From Clostridia bacterium (lineage in GTDB: Bacteria > Bacillota > Clostridia > Oscillospirales > Acutalibacteraceae), in NCBI GenBank assembly GCA_900755895.1, contig CAAEIG010000160.1, positions 1-64,000 on the forward strand: DNA of 64,000 nt, given 5' to 3'. Positions 9,295-17,152 of this stretch are shown here, piece after piece. Position numbers and translations under genes: made by a program. The notes below the pieces were generated by a model. The model ran no database searches, was not told the DNA's origin, and saw nothing but the letters and a program-made list of their open reading frames with translations. The first letter of the stretch is position 1. Every line of letters begins with the position of its first letter.

Positions 9295-9323
9295 ATTATA
9301 AACCATCAAATTAACATAGTCAA
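9295..9323 (-). promoter_or_regulatory. Canonical sigma-A promoter of the DUF2089-DUF4097 operon
   Basis: Minus strand TTGACT (9323-9318), 17-base spacer, TATAAT (9300-9295). The predicted transcript starts near 9288, about 28 bases before the ATG. Confidence 0.8.
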
Positions 9324-9355
9324 GGGATAAACTTAAAAAAATCAAGTTTATCCCT
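9323..9355. promoter_or_regulatory. Perfect 12-bp inverted repeat abutting the -35 box (operator candidate)
   Basis: AGGGATAAACTT (9323-9334) and AAGTTTATCCCT (9344-9355) separated by 9 bases. Its centre lies about 50 bases upstream of the predicted start, the place for an activator or a -35-blocking repressor. It has no T run on the relevant side, so it is not a terminator of a known gene. Confidence 0.6.
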
Positions 9356-9395
9356 AAACAATCTTAATCAAAATCTTAGATAATCTAAATTTGCA

Positions 9396-9429
9396 ATAAA
9401 AAAAGGAGAGAGCTTACACTCTCTCCTTT
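9396..9429 (-). terminator. Terminator of the Gfo/Idh cluster
   Basis: Perfect 11-bp stem AAAGGAGAGAG/CTCTCTCCTTT (9402-9412, 9419-9429), 6-base loop, followed on the minus strand by seven T. Confidence 0.9.
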
Positions 9430-9443
9430 CAAGGTGATACGCC

Positions 9444-10454
9444 TTACAGGCGCACCACCATATGTTCTCGTGCGGACTGGTACATACCCAGCATCAACTC
9501 AGCCGTATCCCGAATCCCCGGGATATCGTTGCGGAAGGGTTTGCCCTCTCGGATGCAGCGGTAGAAATCGGAGATGCACAGTCCATGACTGTTACCCCAA
9601 TAGTCCTTTCCGCCCACCACAGGCTTGGAGGTTAAGCTGTGAAGCTCTTTGGCGCCATCAGCCCAAGCGATAGTAACCTCCTGCTCTTCCATGCGGATGG
9701 TGGCGTGTTCGCACTCCAGCTCCACCAGCACCGGGGAGTTGGCACAATAGGCCGTGGTGGCATAAAACAGAGCTGTGGGCTGTCCGAAGGTGATATACGC
9801 CTCCATGGTATCCTCCACTTCAATCACATTCTTGAGGTGGTGGTTTCCCATGGTAGCTTCCACTTCCTCAGCCCGGCCCAGGAACTGACCCAAGAGATCC
9901 AGGGTGTGGACGGATTGGTTGATCAGCACACCGCCGCCCTCCATCTCCAAAGTGCCCCGCCAGCCGCTTTCCGTATAATACGGGGCCTCTCGATGCCAAG
10001 TGACAAAGGCTCTGGCGCCCAGGATCTTACCCGGCTTTCCGGAAGCCAACAGCTCCCGAAGCAGCTCCACACTGCGATTGTACCGGTTCTGGAAACACAC
10101 TCCCACACGAATGGGAGCCTGTTCCAGTTTCTGGAATCTAGCCCACTGCTCCCGGTCAATCACCGGGGGCTTTTCCGTGAACACGTGGATACCCCGCTCT
10201 GCGGCCATCTCAGCCATGGGCGTATGGAGATAGTGAGGAGTGCAAAGATGAACAGCGTCCAACTGTTCTGCCTCCAACATCTCCTCCATGGAGCTGTAGG
10301 CAATCCCCCCAAACTTCTCTGCAAAGGCCTGCGCACGCTCTGGACGGATGTCCGCACAGGCTGCCAACTCCACGCCTTCCAAGTCCCGCAAAACGCCGCC
10401 GTGAACCTGAGCAATGCCGCCGCAGCCCACAACGCCTACTCGAAAGGTCTGCAT
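9444..10454 (-). CDS. Gfo/Idh/MocA family oxidoreductase
   Basis: 336-residue NAD(P)-dependent sugar dehydrogenase or reductase. N-terminal Rossmann fold with GVVGCGGIAQVHG (residues about 6-18) and the family EKP motif (FTEKPP, about residue 92). The C-terminal alpha/beta domain carries the GGG-V-L-INQSVHTLDLL segment containing the catalytic His. It is the last gene of a cluster with a TIM-barrel epimerase (1-base gap) and a second Gfo/Idh paralogue. The family oxidises a ring hydroxyl (often C3) of sugars, inositols or glycosides; the specific substrate is unknown. Confidence 0.9.
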   Translation of the reverse strand: MQTFRVGVVGCGGIAQVHGGVLRDLEGVELAACADIRPERAQAFAEKFGGIAYSSMEEMLEAEQLDAVHLCTPHYLHTPMAEMAAERGIHVFTEKPPVIDREQWARFQKLEQAPIRVGVCFQNRYNRSVELLRELLASGKPGKILGARAFVTWHREAPYYTESGWRGTLEMEGGGVLINQSVHTLDLLGQFLGRAEEVEATMGNHHLKNVIEVEDTMEAYITFGQPTALFYATTAYCANSPVLVELECEHATIRMEEQEVTIAWADGAKELHSLTSKPVVGGKDYWGNSHGLCISDFYRCIREGKPFRNDIPGIRDTAELMLGMYQSAREHMVVRL

Positions 10455-10455
10455 G

Positions 10456-11325
10456 TCAGAGCGCCTCCTTTGCCTGGGGAATCTCCGCCAGCAACTTTTT
10501 CAGGGAATCCAGGGCCAGCTTCCAGGAGGATTTGCCGTCCATGGCAGGGCCACGGTCTTTGGGGTCCTTCTCCAACGAGGCCAGGCCGGAGAAATTGCTC
10601 AGGTGGGGCTCCAGGGACAGGAACCCACGGAACCCTCCACCGATGAGCTGGGAAAGGATCTGCCCCACATGGCCGTCGCCGTACCCGGGAGGCACCACAG
10701 TGCCATCCTTCATCAGGGCATCCTTTACGTGGACATACTCCACGTAAGGCTTCATCAGCTCGTATGCGGGAAGGGTCTCCTGGCCCACCTGAACAAAGTT
10801 GGCAAAATCAAATACGGCCTTAAAGTTGGGGCCGTAGAATTGCTCCATCAGCTCCTTGCAGCGGGGAGCGTTGTCGCCGTAAATTCCCTTTTCATTCTCG
10901 TGAAGCAGCACGGAATCCCAGGCCTTGGCTTCCTCCACCATACGGCCCATCCGATCCATCACCTCTCCCCGGAAATCCTGGGGATCCCGGTTCTCGGGCA
11001 GATAGAAGCTGAACATGCGAATGTAGGGTGCTCCCAATTCCTTCTGGATCTCCAAGGTGCGCTTGAGTTTGTCCAGATGAGGAGCAAAATCGTCCTCAAT
11101 GCCGATCTTACCGATGGGTGAGCCAATGGAGGATACCTGGATTCCAGCGTCCTGGAGCTTGGCCTTGACCTCCTTCAGCTTCTCCTGGGTAAAGTCGGAA
11201 ACATTCACCTCGTCCGCAGCACGCAGCTCAATGTGGGTGACCCCAAATTCTCGGATAGCAGCAAGTTGCTCGTCAAAGGAAGGGGCGATCTCATCGGAAA
11301 AACCGGAAATTATAATTCTATCCAT
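10456..11325 (-). CDS. Sugar phosphate isomerase/epimerase (AP endonuclease 2-like TIM barrel)
   Basis: 289 residues of the xylose-isomerase-like TIM barrel superfamily, opening IIISGFSDEIAPSFDEQL. Metal-binding acidic and His residues appear in HENEKGIYGD, FDFANFVQVG, YVHVKDAL and LSLEPHL, in the order expected for this fold. Relatives act as epimerases or isomerases, 2-keto-inositol dehydratases, or C-glycoside deglycosidases. Shine-Dalgarno GGAGGAG precedes the ATG. It sits 10 bases from the upstream Gfo/Idh gene and one base from the downstream one, so all three are surely co-translated. The substrate is unknown. Confidence 0.87.
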   Translation of the reverse strand: MDRIIISGFSDEIAPSFDEQLAAIREFGVTHIELRAADEVNVSDFTQEKLKEVKAKLQDAGIQVSSIGSPIGKIGIEDDFAPHLDKLKRTLEIQKELGAPYIRMFSFYLPENRDPQDFRGEVMDRMGRMVEEAKAWDSVLLHENEKGIYGDNAPRCKELMEQFYGPNFKAVFDFANFVQVGQETLPAYELMKPYVEYVHVKDALMKDGTVVPPGYGDGHVGQILSQLIGGGFRGFLSLEPHLSNFSGLASLEKDPKDRGPAMDGKSSWKLALDSLKKLLAEIPQAKEAL

Positions 11326-11335
11326 GCTCTCCTCC

Positions 11336-12490
11336 TCAATAGGTGCCTTCCGTGGAGAAGGTGATCTCTTTGCTCTCTTTTTTCTGAGAGGTGGCCCGAC
11401 GCTTGTTCAGCTCGCTGAGGAACAGCTCCTCATCAAAGGGGATCTCCACAGGATGCCCCAGCCAGCTGGACAGGTGCATCGCGTTGGAGAGAGTCAGGCC
11501 GTTGATGCCCTCGCAGCCCTCAGCCACCAGAGGCTCTCCACGGAGGATCTTGCCGGCAAAGGCGTTCAGAACGCCCACGTGCTGGAGATTTTCCCCGTCG
11601 GTTTCCACGGTGATCTTCTCGCAGGGCGGCTTGGCAAAGCCCTCTTTCGCGGTGCGGCAGAACTCCCGCTCGTCCTCGGAGAGCTTCCAGAAGGTCAGCT
11701 CATCGTTCTCGCAAACCAGCTTGCCCAGGGTACCGGTAACCTCAAAGCGGTTGGTGCCGGGAGCATCGCCAGTGGTGGTGACAAACACGCCAGTAGCTCC
11801 GTTTTCAAACTGCAGATAGGCGGTAACGTCGTCCTCTACTTCGATATTGTGCCACTTGCCGATCTGGCAGAAAGCCTGCACCGTCTTGGGCAGACCGCAG
11901 ATCCACTGCAAGAGGTCCAACTGATGGGGGCACTGATTCAGCAGGACGCCTCCGCCCTCGCCGTCCCAAGTGGCCCGCCAGTCACCGGAATCATAGTACA
12001 TCTGAGTGCGGTACCAGTCGGTGATGATCCAGTTGACCCGCTTGAGCTCGCCCAGCTCCCCACCGTGAACCATCTCATACATCTTGCGGTAAACACAGTT
12101 GGTGCGCTGGTTGAACATCATAGCGAAGACCTTGCCGCTCTTCTTGGCAGCCTCGTTCATCTCCCGCACAGCCTTGGTGTAGACACCCGCAGGCTTTTCG
12201 CACATGACATGAAGTCCGGCGTCAAAAGCCTCCATAGCCAAGGTGGGATGCTGATAGTGGGGAGTGCAGATGTGAACAGCATCGCACAGGCCGGACTTGA
12301 TCAGGTCGCTGCCCTCCTCAAAAATGGCAGTGCCCTCAGGCAGAGTCTCCTTGGCCCACTGGCGGCGGGACTCTCTACGGTCTGCCACAGCGGTGATGAC
12401 AATCTCCGGGCACTTGCCCGCCAAAATATTCTGAGCGTGGCCGGATCCCATATTGCCCACGCCGATAATGCCAAGACGTACTTTTTCCAT
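11336..12490 (-). CDS. Gfo/Idh/MocA family oxidoreductase (second paralogue)
   Basis: 384 residues starting MEKVRLGIIGVGNMGSGHA, a Rossmann nucleotide site, with CEKPAG (the EKP motif) near residue 97. The region EGGGVLLNQCPHQLDLL matches the active-site block of the paralogue at 9444-10454, and both have a preceding W-rich segment (WRATWDGE here, WRGTLEME there). AAAGGAGC lies 7 bases before the ATG at 12490. The two paralogues may act at different steps, for example oxidation of the glycoside and re-reduction of the free keto-sugar; that division is inference. Confidence 0.9.
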   Translation of the reverse strand: MEKVRLGIIGVGNMGSGHAQNILAGKCPEIVITAVADRRESRRQWAKETLPEGTAIFEEGSDLIKSGLCDAVHICTPHYQHPTLAMEAFDAGLHVMCEKPAGVYTKAVREMNEAAKKSGKVFAMMFNQRTNCVYRKMYEMVHGGELGELKRVNWIITDWYRTQMYYDSGDWRATWDGEGGGVLLNQCPHQLDLLQWICGLPKTVQAFCQIGKWHNIEVEDDVTAYLQFENGATGVFVTTTGDAPGTNRFEVTGTLGKLVCENDELTFWKLSEDEREFCRTAKEGFAKPPCEKITVETDGENLQHVGVLNAFAGKILRGEPLVAEGCEGINGLTLSNAMHLSSWLGHPVEIPFDEELFLSELNKRRATSQKKESKEITFSTEGTY

Positions 12491-12545
12491 GTTTGTGCTC
12501 CTTTCAGTTCGATAAGTCGTTTCTATGCGTTTTTTGCGATTCCGG

Positions 12546-13001
12546 TCAACTCCGATGGACATACATTCTGGAGAGTTCCGGTTCTCCGTCACCTTGAACC
12601 ATGCAGTAAAACTCCCAGCCGTAACGCTCATAAAAAGCAGTGTGGTTCGTCACAAGATATAAGGTGGGGATTCCTCGCTCCTTCATATCCCGGCAGGCCA
12701 GCTCCAGCAGGGCGCCGGCAATCCCTTGGTTCCGCCAATCCTCTTCCGTGTACACGGCACACACGTTGGGAGCCAGATCTTTCCGTGGGTGGAAATCATT
12801 TTCAATGACCCCCAAACCTCCCACGATGCGTTCTCCGTCCAGAGCAAGATACCACTGAGGAACTGGCTCCTTCCCGTTCAGGCAGTCCTCCATGCTTTCC
12901 AGGTAGGCCTCCAAGGGAACACTCCACTTCTGGTGAAACCAGGCGGCTGCCTGTTGGAGCATGCTGGGTTTGTCCCTTAAAGGGACCAGTGTATATTTCA
13001 T
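12546..13001 (-). CDS. GNAT family N-acetyltransferase
   Basis: 151 residues. A central strand with GGLGVIENDFH and the CoA-binding loop WRNQGIAGALLE (matching Q/R-x-x-G-x-G/A) are visible, then FYERYGWEF, a frequent GNAT ending. AAAGGA precedes the ATG at 13001. It lies within the sugar cluster but shows no clear link to sugar chemistry. Confidence 0.82.
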   Translation of the reverse strand: MKYTLVPLRDKPSMLQQAAAWFHQKWSVPLEAYLESMEDCLNGKEPVPQWYLALDGERIVGGLGVIENDFHPRKDLAPNVCAVYTEEDWRNQGIAGALLELACRDMKERGIPTLYLVTNHTAFYERYGWEFYCMVQGDGEPELSRMYVHRS

Positions 13002-13017
13002 TGAATTCCTTTCTTTC

Positions 13018-13359
13018 TCAGTTCCAAGGCAGCCGCACAGGGGTCTCTCCCACAGGAAAGTACCCGATGACGGCCACCAAAAGCACCACGAGAGCCACAC
13101 TGCCCACAAATGCAACCCACTTCATCCACTTTTTGGGACACACCCGATCCAGGCTGGCCAGGAATTTCCCCAGAACCACCAGGTTCAGGGCAAAAGTCAA
13201 AATGCGGATGGGGTGATTCCAAAAGGACAGGTTTACACAGCAGACAATGTAATCCAAAAAGATGTACAGCAAGCACTCCGATGCCACATCCAGAACGATG
13301 GCCCACGGCCTGCGCGGAGTGGATGTCTCACCGGACGACTGCCTTTTGGGAACATCCAT
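13018..13359 (-). CDS. Small hypothetical membrane protein
   Basis: 113 residues with about three hydrophobic stretches (near residues 20-45, 50-68 and 82-100) and a short polar N-terminus. GAGAGGGGAG lies upstream of the ATG. It is tightly packed between the GNAT gene and an isomerase gene on the same strand, so it belongs to the operon. I do not recognise the family; it could be a small membrane accessory or simply a poorly conserved orphan. Confidence 0.6.
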   Translation of the reverse strand: MDVPKRQSSGETSTPRRPWAIVLDVASECLLYIFLDYIVCCVNLSFWNHPIRILTFALNLVVLGKFLASLDRVCPKKWMKWVAFVGSVALVVLLVAVIGYFPVGETPVRLPWN

Positions 13360-13380
13360 GGTGTGTTCTCCCCTCTCAGA

Positions 13381-14142
13381 TCAGCAATAGCCCCAGCTGT
13401 GAAGGTTATTGTAGCTCTGCTGGAGGCAGTCAAAGGGGCTGGTCTGGCAAATATCCTGCTCCACCAGGAGGTACTTGGTCTTGCCGCACTTCTTCAGAGT
13501 CTCCAGGATCTTCGCCCAGTTCAAGTTGCCCTCACCCACAGGAGCCATGGTGGGCTCCCATCCCTTGATGGCCATGTCCTTCAAATGGACACAGGGGATG
13601 CGGTCCTGAAGCTTTTCAATCCAGGCACAGACATCCGCGCCGCCCATCTGCACCCAATAGGTGTCCAGGGTGAAACCCATTTCGTCGGGAGCAAAGCTCT
13701 CCAGCAGCGTATCGAAAATCAGCTTGCCGTCAAACTTCTGGAACTCCACATTGTGGTTATGATACATCAACAGCTTGCCCGCCGCTGCAATCTTCTTAGC
13801 AGGCTCCTTGTAATCCTCTGCAAAGTGCCACAGCCACTCCGGCGTGCAGTACTTCTTGGGCATCATGCCAATGCCGATATAATCGCAGCCCATGATGTCG
13901 TGCTCTTTGATGACAGCCTCGGTGTCGTTGAGGATTCTATCCGGATTCCAGTGAGTCAGGACAATCTTCAGCCCATGCTTGTCGCAGAGCTCCCGCACCT
14001 GCTCAGCAGGGATGGGACCAATCGCCGAAATTTGCACTGTCTTATAACCCATCTTTGCCACTTGGCCCAGAGAAAAGTCCAAATCTTTTGCGGTCTGAGT
14101 GTAATCCCTCAGAGTAAACAGCTGGGCGCCCAGCTCCATCAT
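13381..14142 (-). CDS. Sugar phosphate isomerase/epimerase (TIM barrel)
   Basis: 253 residues of the xylose-isomerase-like TIM barrel family. Key ligand-bearing segments are YHNHNVEF, TLDTYWVQMGG, VHLKDM and LLVEQD, a metal-centre set like that of inosose dehydratase IolE and related epimerases. It is the first gene of the minus-strand cluster that runs down to 9444. GGGAGG lies before the ATG, and an extended -10 TGcTATACT lies about 55 bases upstream. A second TIM barrel of the same superfamily occurs at 10456-11325, so the pathway may use two successive isomerase, epimerase or lyase steps. Confidence 0.87.
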   Translation of the reverse strand: MMELGAQLFTLRDYTQTAKDLDFSLGQVAKMGYKTVQISAIGPIPAEQVRELCDKHGLKIVLTHWNPDRILNDTEAVIKEHDIMGCDYIGIGMMPKKYCTPEWLWHFAEDYKEPAKKIAAAGKLLMYHNHNVEFQKFDGKLIFDTLLESFAPDEMGFTLDTYWVQMGGADVCAWIEKLQDRIPCVHLKDMAIKGWEPTMAPVGEGNLNWAKILETLKKCGKTKYLLVEQDICQTSPFDCLQQSYNNLHSWGYC

Positions 14143-14196
14143 ATTGCATACCTCCCAAAAAGCGCCCCACAGGGCGGTGATATTTTTACATCAACC

Positions 14197-14205
14197 AGTA
14201 TAGCA
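14197..14205 (-). promoter_or_regulatory. Extended -10 promoter of the isomerase/oxidoreductase cluster
   Basis: TGC-TATACT on the minus strand (TATACT at 14202-14197). Between it and the ATG is a short hairpin CGCCC/GGGCG followed by five T and then the Shine-Dalgarno, which could act as a weak attenuator. Confidence 0.5.
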
Positions 14206-14320
14206 TTTTTCCTGAAAAAAACTAGTGCAAATTTTGCTTTTTTTGCTTTTCCTCCTGGAACCTCCTGGAAGACCTCTCCAAAAAATAACGGTTCTGCGGC
14301 TTTTCTTTCTGAAAACGCTG

Positions 14321-14329
14321 TGGTATAAT
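14321..14329 (+). promoter_or_regulatory. Extended -10 promoter of the zinc alcohol dehydrogenase
   Basis: TGG-TATAAT at 14321-14329, 33 bases before the ATG. No good -35 is visible. Confidence 0.55.
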
Positions 14330-14362
14330 ACCTAAAATATTTGCTGGGAAGGGGAGTTTTTT

Positions 14363-15388
14363 ATGCTACAGCAAATTATGACCGCTCCGGGTGTCATTGA
14401 GTTTCGGGAGGTTCCCGTACCCCAGCCGGCACCGGGACAGGTTCTGATTAGGATTCAAAAAATCGGCGTATGCGGGTCGGACATTCACGTGTATCACGGG
14501 GAGCATCCATTCACAAGCTATCCAGTCACCCAGGGGCATGAGGTCTCCGGGGAAATCGAAGCTTTGGGAGAAGGCGTCACCGGATTTACCCCCGGCCAAA
14601 GGGTGACCATCCAGCCTCAGGTGGTGTGCGGTAAGTGCTGGCCCTGCCGCAACGGGAAATACAACCTCTGTGAGGAGCTGAAGGTCATGGGCTTCCAGAC
14701 CACAGGCGTGGCCTCCCACTACTTTGCCGTGGACGCCAAGAAGGTCACCCCGCTGCCGGACTCCATGAGCCTGGACGAGGGCGCCATGATCGAACCCCTG
14801 GCAGTGGCAGTCCACGCCGTGCGCCGCGCCGGAGATGTGCAGGGTAAGGACATCTGCGTACTGGGCGCAGGTCCCATCGGAATTTTGGTTGCTCAAACCG
14901 CCAAGGGTCTGGGAGCCAGAAAGGTGATGGTCACCGATGTCAGCGACCTCCGCTTAGAGAAGGCCAAGGAGTGTGGCGCAGATGTGTGCATCAACACCCG
15001 GGAGAAGGATTTCGGCGAAGAGTTTGTCCGCTGCTTCGGCCCGGATAAGGCTGATGTCATCTACGATTGCGCCGGCAACAATATCACCATGGGCCAGGCC
15101 ATTCAATATGCCAGAAAGGGCAGCACCATTATTTTGGTGGCTGTGTTCGCCACAAGAGGGGATGTGGATCTGGCGGTGCTCAACGATCACGAGCTGGACC
15201 TAAACACCTCCATGATGTACCGAAACGAGGACTACCTCACGGCCATTGAGCTGGTAGAAAAAGGCAAAGTACATCTCAAGCCTCTGATCTCCAAGCACTT
15301 TGCTTTTCGCGATTACTTGAAAGCCTATCAGTACATCGACGAAAACCGCGAAAGTACCATGAAAGTGATCATCAACGTACAAGAGTGA
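14363..15388 (+). CDS. Zinc-dependent medium-chain alcohol dehydrogenase (sorbitol/threonine dehydrogenase type)
   Basis: 341 residues. The catalytic zinc site is seen in GVCGSDIHVYHG (Cys about residue 38) and GHE (about residues 60-62). The structural zinc lobe has CGKCWPCRNGKYNLC. The NAD site is GAGPIG in a Rossmann fold near residues 170-176. AAGGGGAG lies before the ATG. Divergent from the sugar isomerase cluster and probably part of the same pathway, oxidising a polyol or keto-sugar. Substrate assignment within the family is not possible by eye. Confidence 0.9.
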   Translation: MLQQIMTAPGVIEFREVPVPQPAPGQVLIRIQKIGVCGSDIHVYHGEHPFTSYPVTQGHEVSGEIEALGEGVTGFTPGQRVTIQPQVVCGKCWPCRNGKYNLCEELKVMGFQTTGVASHYFAVDAKKVTPLPDSMSLDEGAMIEPLAVAVHAVRRAGDVQGKDICVLGAGPIGILVAQTAKGLGARKVMVTDVSDLRLEKAKECGADVCINTREKDFGEEFVRCFGPDKADVIYDCAGNNITMGQAIQYARKGSTIILVAVFATRGDVDLAVLNDHELDLNTSMMYRNEDYLTAIELVEKGKVHLKPLISKHFAFRDYLKAYQYIDENRESTMKVIINVQE

Positions 15389-15391
15389 AAA

Positions 15392-15420
15392 AAGGGCTGT
15401 TGCAGCATGCAACAGCCCTT
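15392..15420. terminator. Bidirectional terminator between alcohol dehydrogenase and methyltransferase genes
   Basis: Perfect 12-bp stem AAGGGCTGTTGC/GCAACAGCCCTT with a 5-base loop; T/A-rich flanks on both sides. Confidence 0.85.
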
Positions 15421-15437
15421 CCTATTTTTACAGTTTT

Positions 15438-16265
15438 TTACAGTTCCTGCATTGCCCGCTGACGGGACACCTCATAGAGCATCACCGTGGCGGCGCAGGC
15501 CACATTGAACGAGGACGCGTAAGAGGTCTCAGCCATGGGAATGGTGACCAGTTTGTCACAGCCCTCTTTAAAAGCGTAACACAGACCTTGGGTCTCATTG
15601 CCCACCATCAGCATCAGGGGGCCTGTGAGATCTTCACGGTAAAGGGGATACTGCTTGTGTGCGGTAGTGCCCAACACTTGAAAGCCGGGATACCGCTTCC
15701 GCAAGCTCTCAAGATAGCGAAACACCGTATCATTGTCCTCCGCACGGACGGCAGGCACCCGGAAAAAGGAGCCCATGGAGGAGACTATCACCTCGGGGTC
15801 GTACAGGTCCACGGCGTGCCCGGTAAGGATCAGTCCATCGGCCCCCAAAGCGTCACAGGAGCGCAGAATCGTCCCCAAGTTCCCCCGATTGGAGGCCCGG
15901 TCAAACAGCACCAAGCAAGGATTCTCCGACAAGGGCAGCAGGGAGAGATCATCCGGGCGCATCCGCACCACCGCCATAAGTTCAGAGGTATCCGTCTTAC
16001 CGCTGAGTTCTCCCATCAGCTCCGATGTGAGCTGGTAATTCTTCTCAGTGGGCACTGCCGCAAGAAGTTCCTCCGCCCAGCGGGACAGGGGTTTCTCCCG
16101 GCTATAGAGAAAGGAAGAGATCTTCCAGCCGCCCTCCACAGCTCCGTTAATGTTCCGCACGCCTTCTACAAAGAACTCCCCGTACTTGTGGCGTTTGTTC
16201 CGATTGGTTTTCAGCACCTGAAATTTCTGGAACTCAGCGTTTCTGCTGAAAAGCTTAACCGTCAT
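15438..16265 (-). CDS. SpoU/TrmH-family RNA 2'-O-ribose methyltransferase
   Basis: 275 residues. An N-terminal substrate-binding domain (residues about 1-100, with KRHKYGEFFVEGVRNI) is followed by the SPOUT knot with motif 1 NRGNLGTILRSCDALG, motif 2 GNETQGL and motif 3 IPMAETSYASSFNVACAA. These motifs mark 2'-O methylation of rRNA (RlmB/TsnR-like) or tRNA. The ATG at 16265 is favoured because it starts with MTVKLFSRNAEFQKF and overlaps the end of the upstream regulator gene by 11 bases. It is the last gene of nanE-rpiR-methyltransferase, an odd partner for sugar genes; the overlap implies coupling. Confidence 0.88.
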   Translation of the reverse strand: MTVKLFSRNAEFQKFQVLKTNRNKRHKYGEFFVEGVRNINGAVEGGWKISSFLYSREKPLSRWAEELLAAVPTEKNYQLTSELMGELSGKTDTSELMAVVRMRPDDLSLLPLSENPCLVLFDRASNRGNLGTILRSCDALGADGLILTGHAVDLYDPEVIVSSMGSFFRVPAVRAEDNDTVFRYLESLRKRYPGFQVLGTTAHKQYPLYREDLTGPLMLMVGNETQGLCYAFKEGCDKLVTIPMAETSYASSFNVACAATVMLYEVSRQRAMQEL

Positions 16266-17148
16266 CTTCACCGTCCCCTTTCTCATCGGGCTGATCCGTC
16301 TCATCCCAGGAGAAGGGGAACGTTCCTTGATACCCTTCCCCCATCACTACCTCCATGGTACGCCAATAGCGCTCCCGATTGACGAACTCATCGCTGCCCA
16401 TCAAATAGGCAAAGAATAGATCCGCCATCACCAACACGGGAAACTGAGGGGAAATCCGAAAACCCGCGGACAACATTTCACCGCTGGCCACCCGCAGGGT
16501 TTCATCCCCTAAACTCAGCACCTCTGGATCCTGGCTGGAAGTCATCAACACCACCTTAGCCCCATGACGGCGAGCCTCTTTGGCGCCCCAAAGCACCTCC
16601 TGGGTGGTACCGGACAGCGTGATGGCCACAATGGTGGCCTTTTCATCGGCCAGCACTGCGTTCATCCGAATCATGTGGCTATCGGTGATGGCCTCTACCA
16701 ACATACCGGTACGCATCAACCGCAGAGCCAACTCCCTGGCTGCAAAGCCCGAACTGCCCATGCCATAGACATACACTCTGCTGCTGTTGGCCAACAGCTG
16801 AGAGACTCGCCGCATCTGCCCCTCATCCACCAGAGTGGAACTGGTGTCCAGCATATCCTGATAGTGGGCCAGGACCTCCTGCGTCACCTGACTGAAGCTT
16901 AAAAAGGGATTTCCCTGTTGGAACATCCGCTGGTATTCGTAGATAAATTCCCGATAGCCCTTATACCCACACTTTTGAGCAAATCGAGAGAGGGAAGCCT
17001 CCGAAACATAGAGCCGCGCCGCCACCACCTTGGAGGAAAAATTACCCTTTTCCCGGTTGCGCAGAAAAAAGTCCGCCGCTGTTTGCTCTGCAGCAGTCAG
17101 CTTGGGATAGGCGCTGCGGATTGCCGAAAAGACTTTGCTGTGTTCCAT
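16255..17148 (-). CDS. MurR/RpiR family transcriptional regulator
   Basis: 297 residues. The N-terminal HTH_6 domain (residues about 1-77) contains VAARLYVSEASLSRFAQKCGYKGYREF, the RpiR recognition helix. The C-terminal SIS domain (about 110-240) has VYVYGMGSSGFAARE and AITLSGTTQEV, which bind a phosphosugar effector. It lies 4 bases after nanE on the same strand, so it very likely senses an amino-sugar phosphate such as ManNAc-6-P or GlcNAc-6-P and controls this operon. AGGAGTGAGG precedes the ATG at 17148. The acidic tail (DEKGDGEDDG) is unusual but harmless. Confidence 0.92.
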   Translation of the reverse strand: MEHSKVFSAIRSAYPKLTAAEQTAADFFLRNREKGNFSSKVVAARLYVSEASLSRFAQKCGYKGYREFIYEYQRMFQQGNPFLSFSQVTQEVLAHYQDMLDTSSTLVDEGQMRRVSQLLANSSRVYVYGMGSSGFAARELALRLMRTGMLVEAITDSHMIRMNAVLADEKATIVAITLSGTTQEVLWGAKEARRHGAKVVLMTSSQDPEVLSLGDETLRVASGEMLSAGFRISPQFPVLVMADLFFAYLMGSDEFVNRERYWRTMEVVMGEGYQGTFPFSWDETDQPDEKGDGEDDG

Positions 17149-17152
17149 ATCC

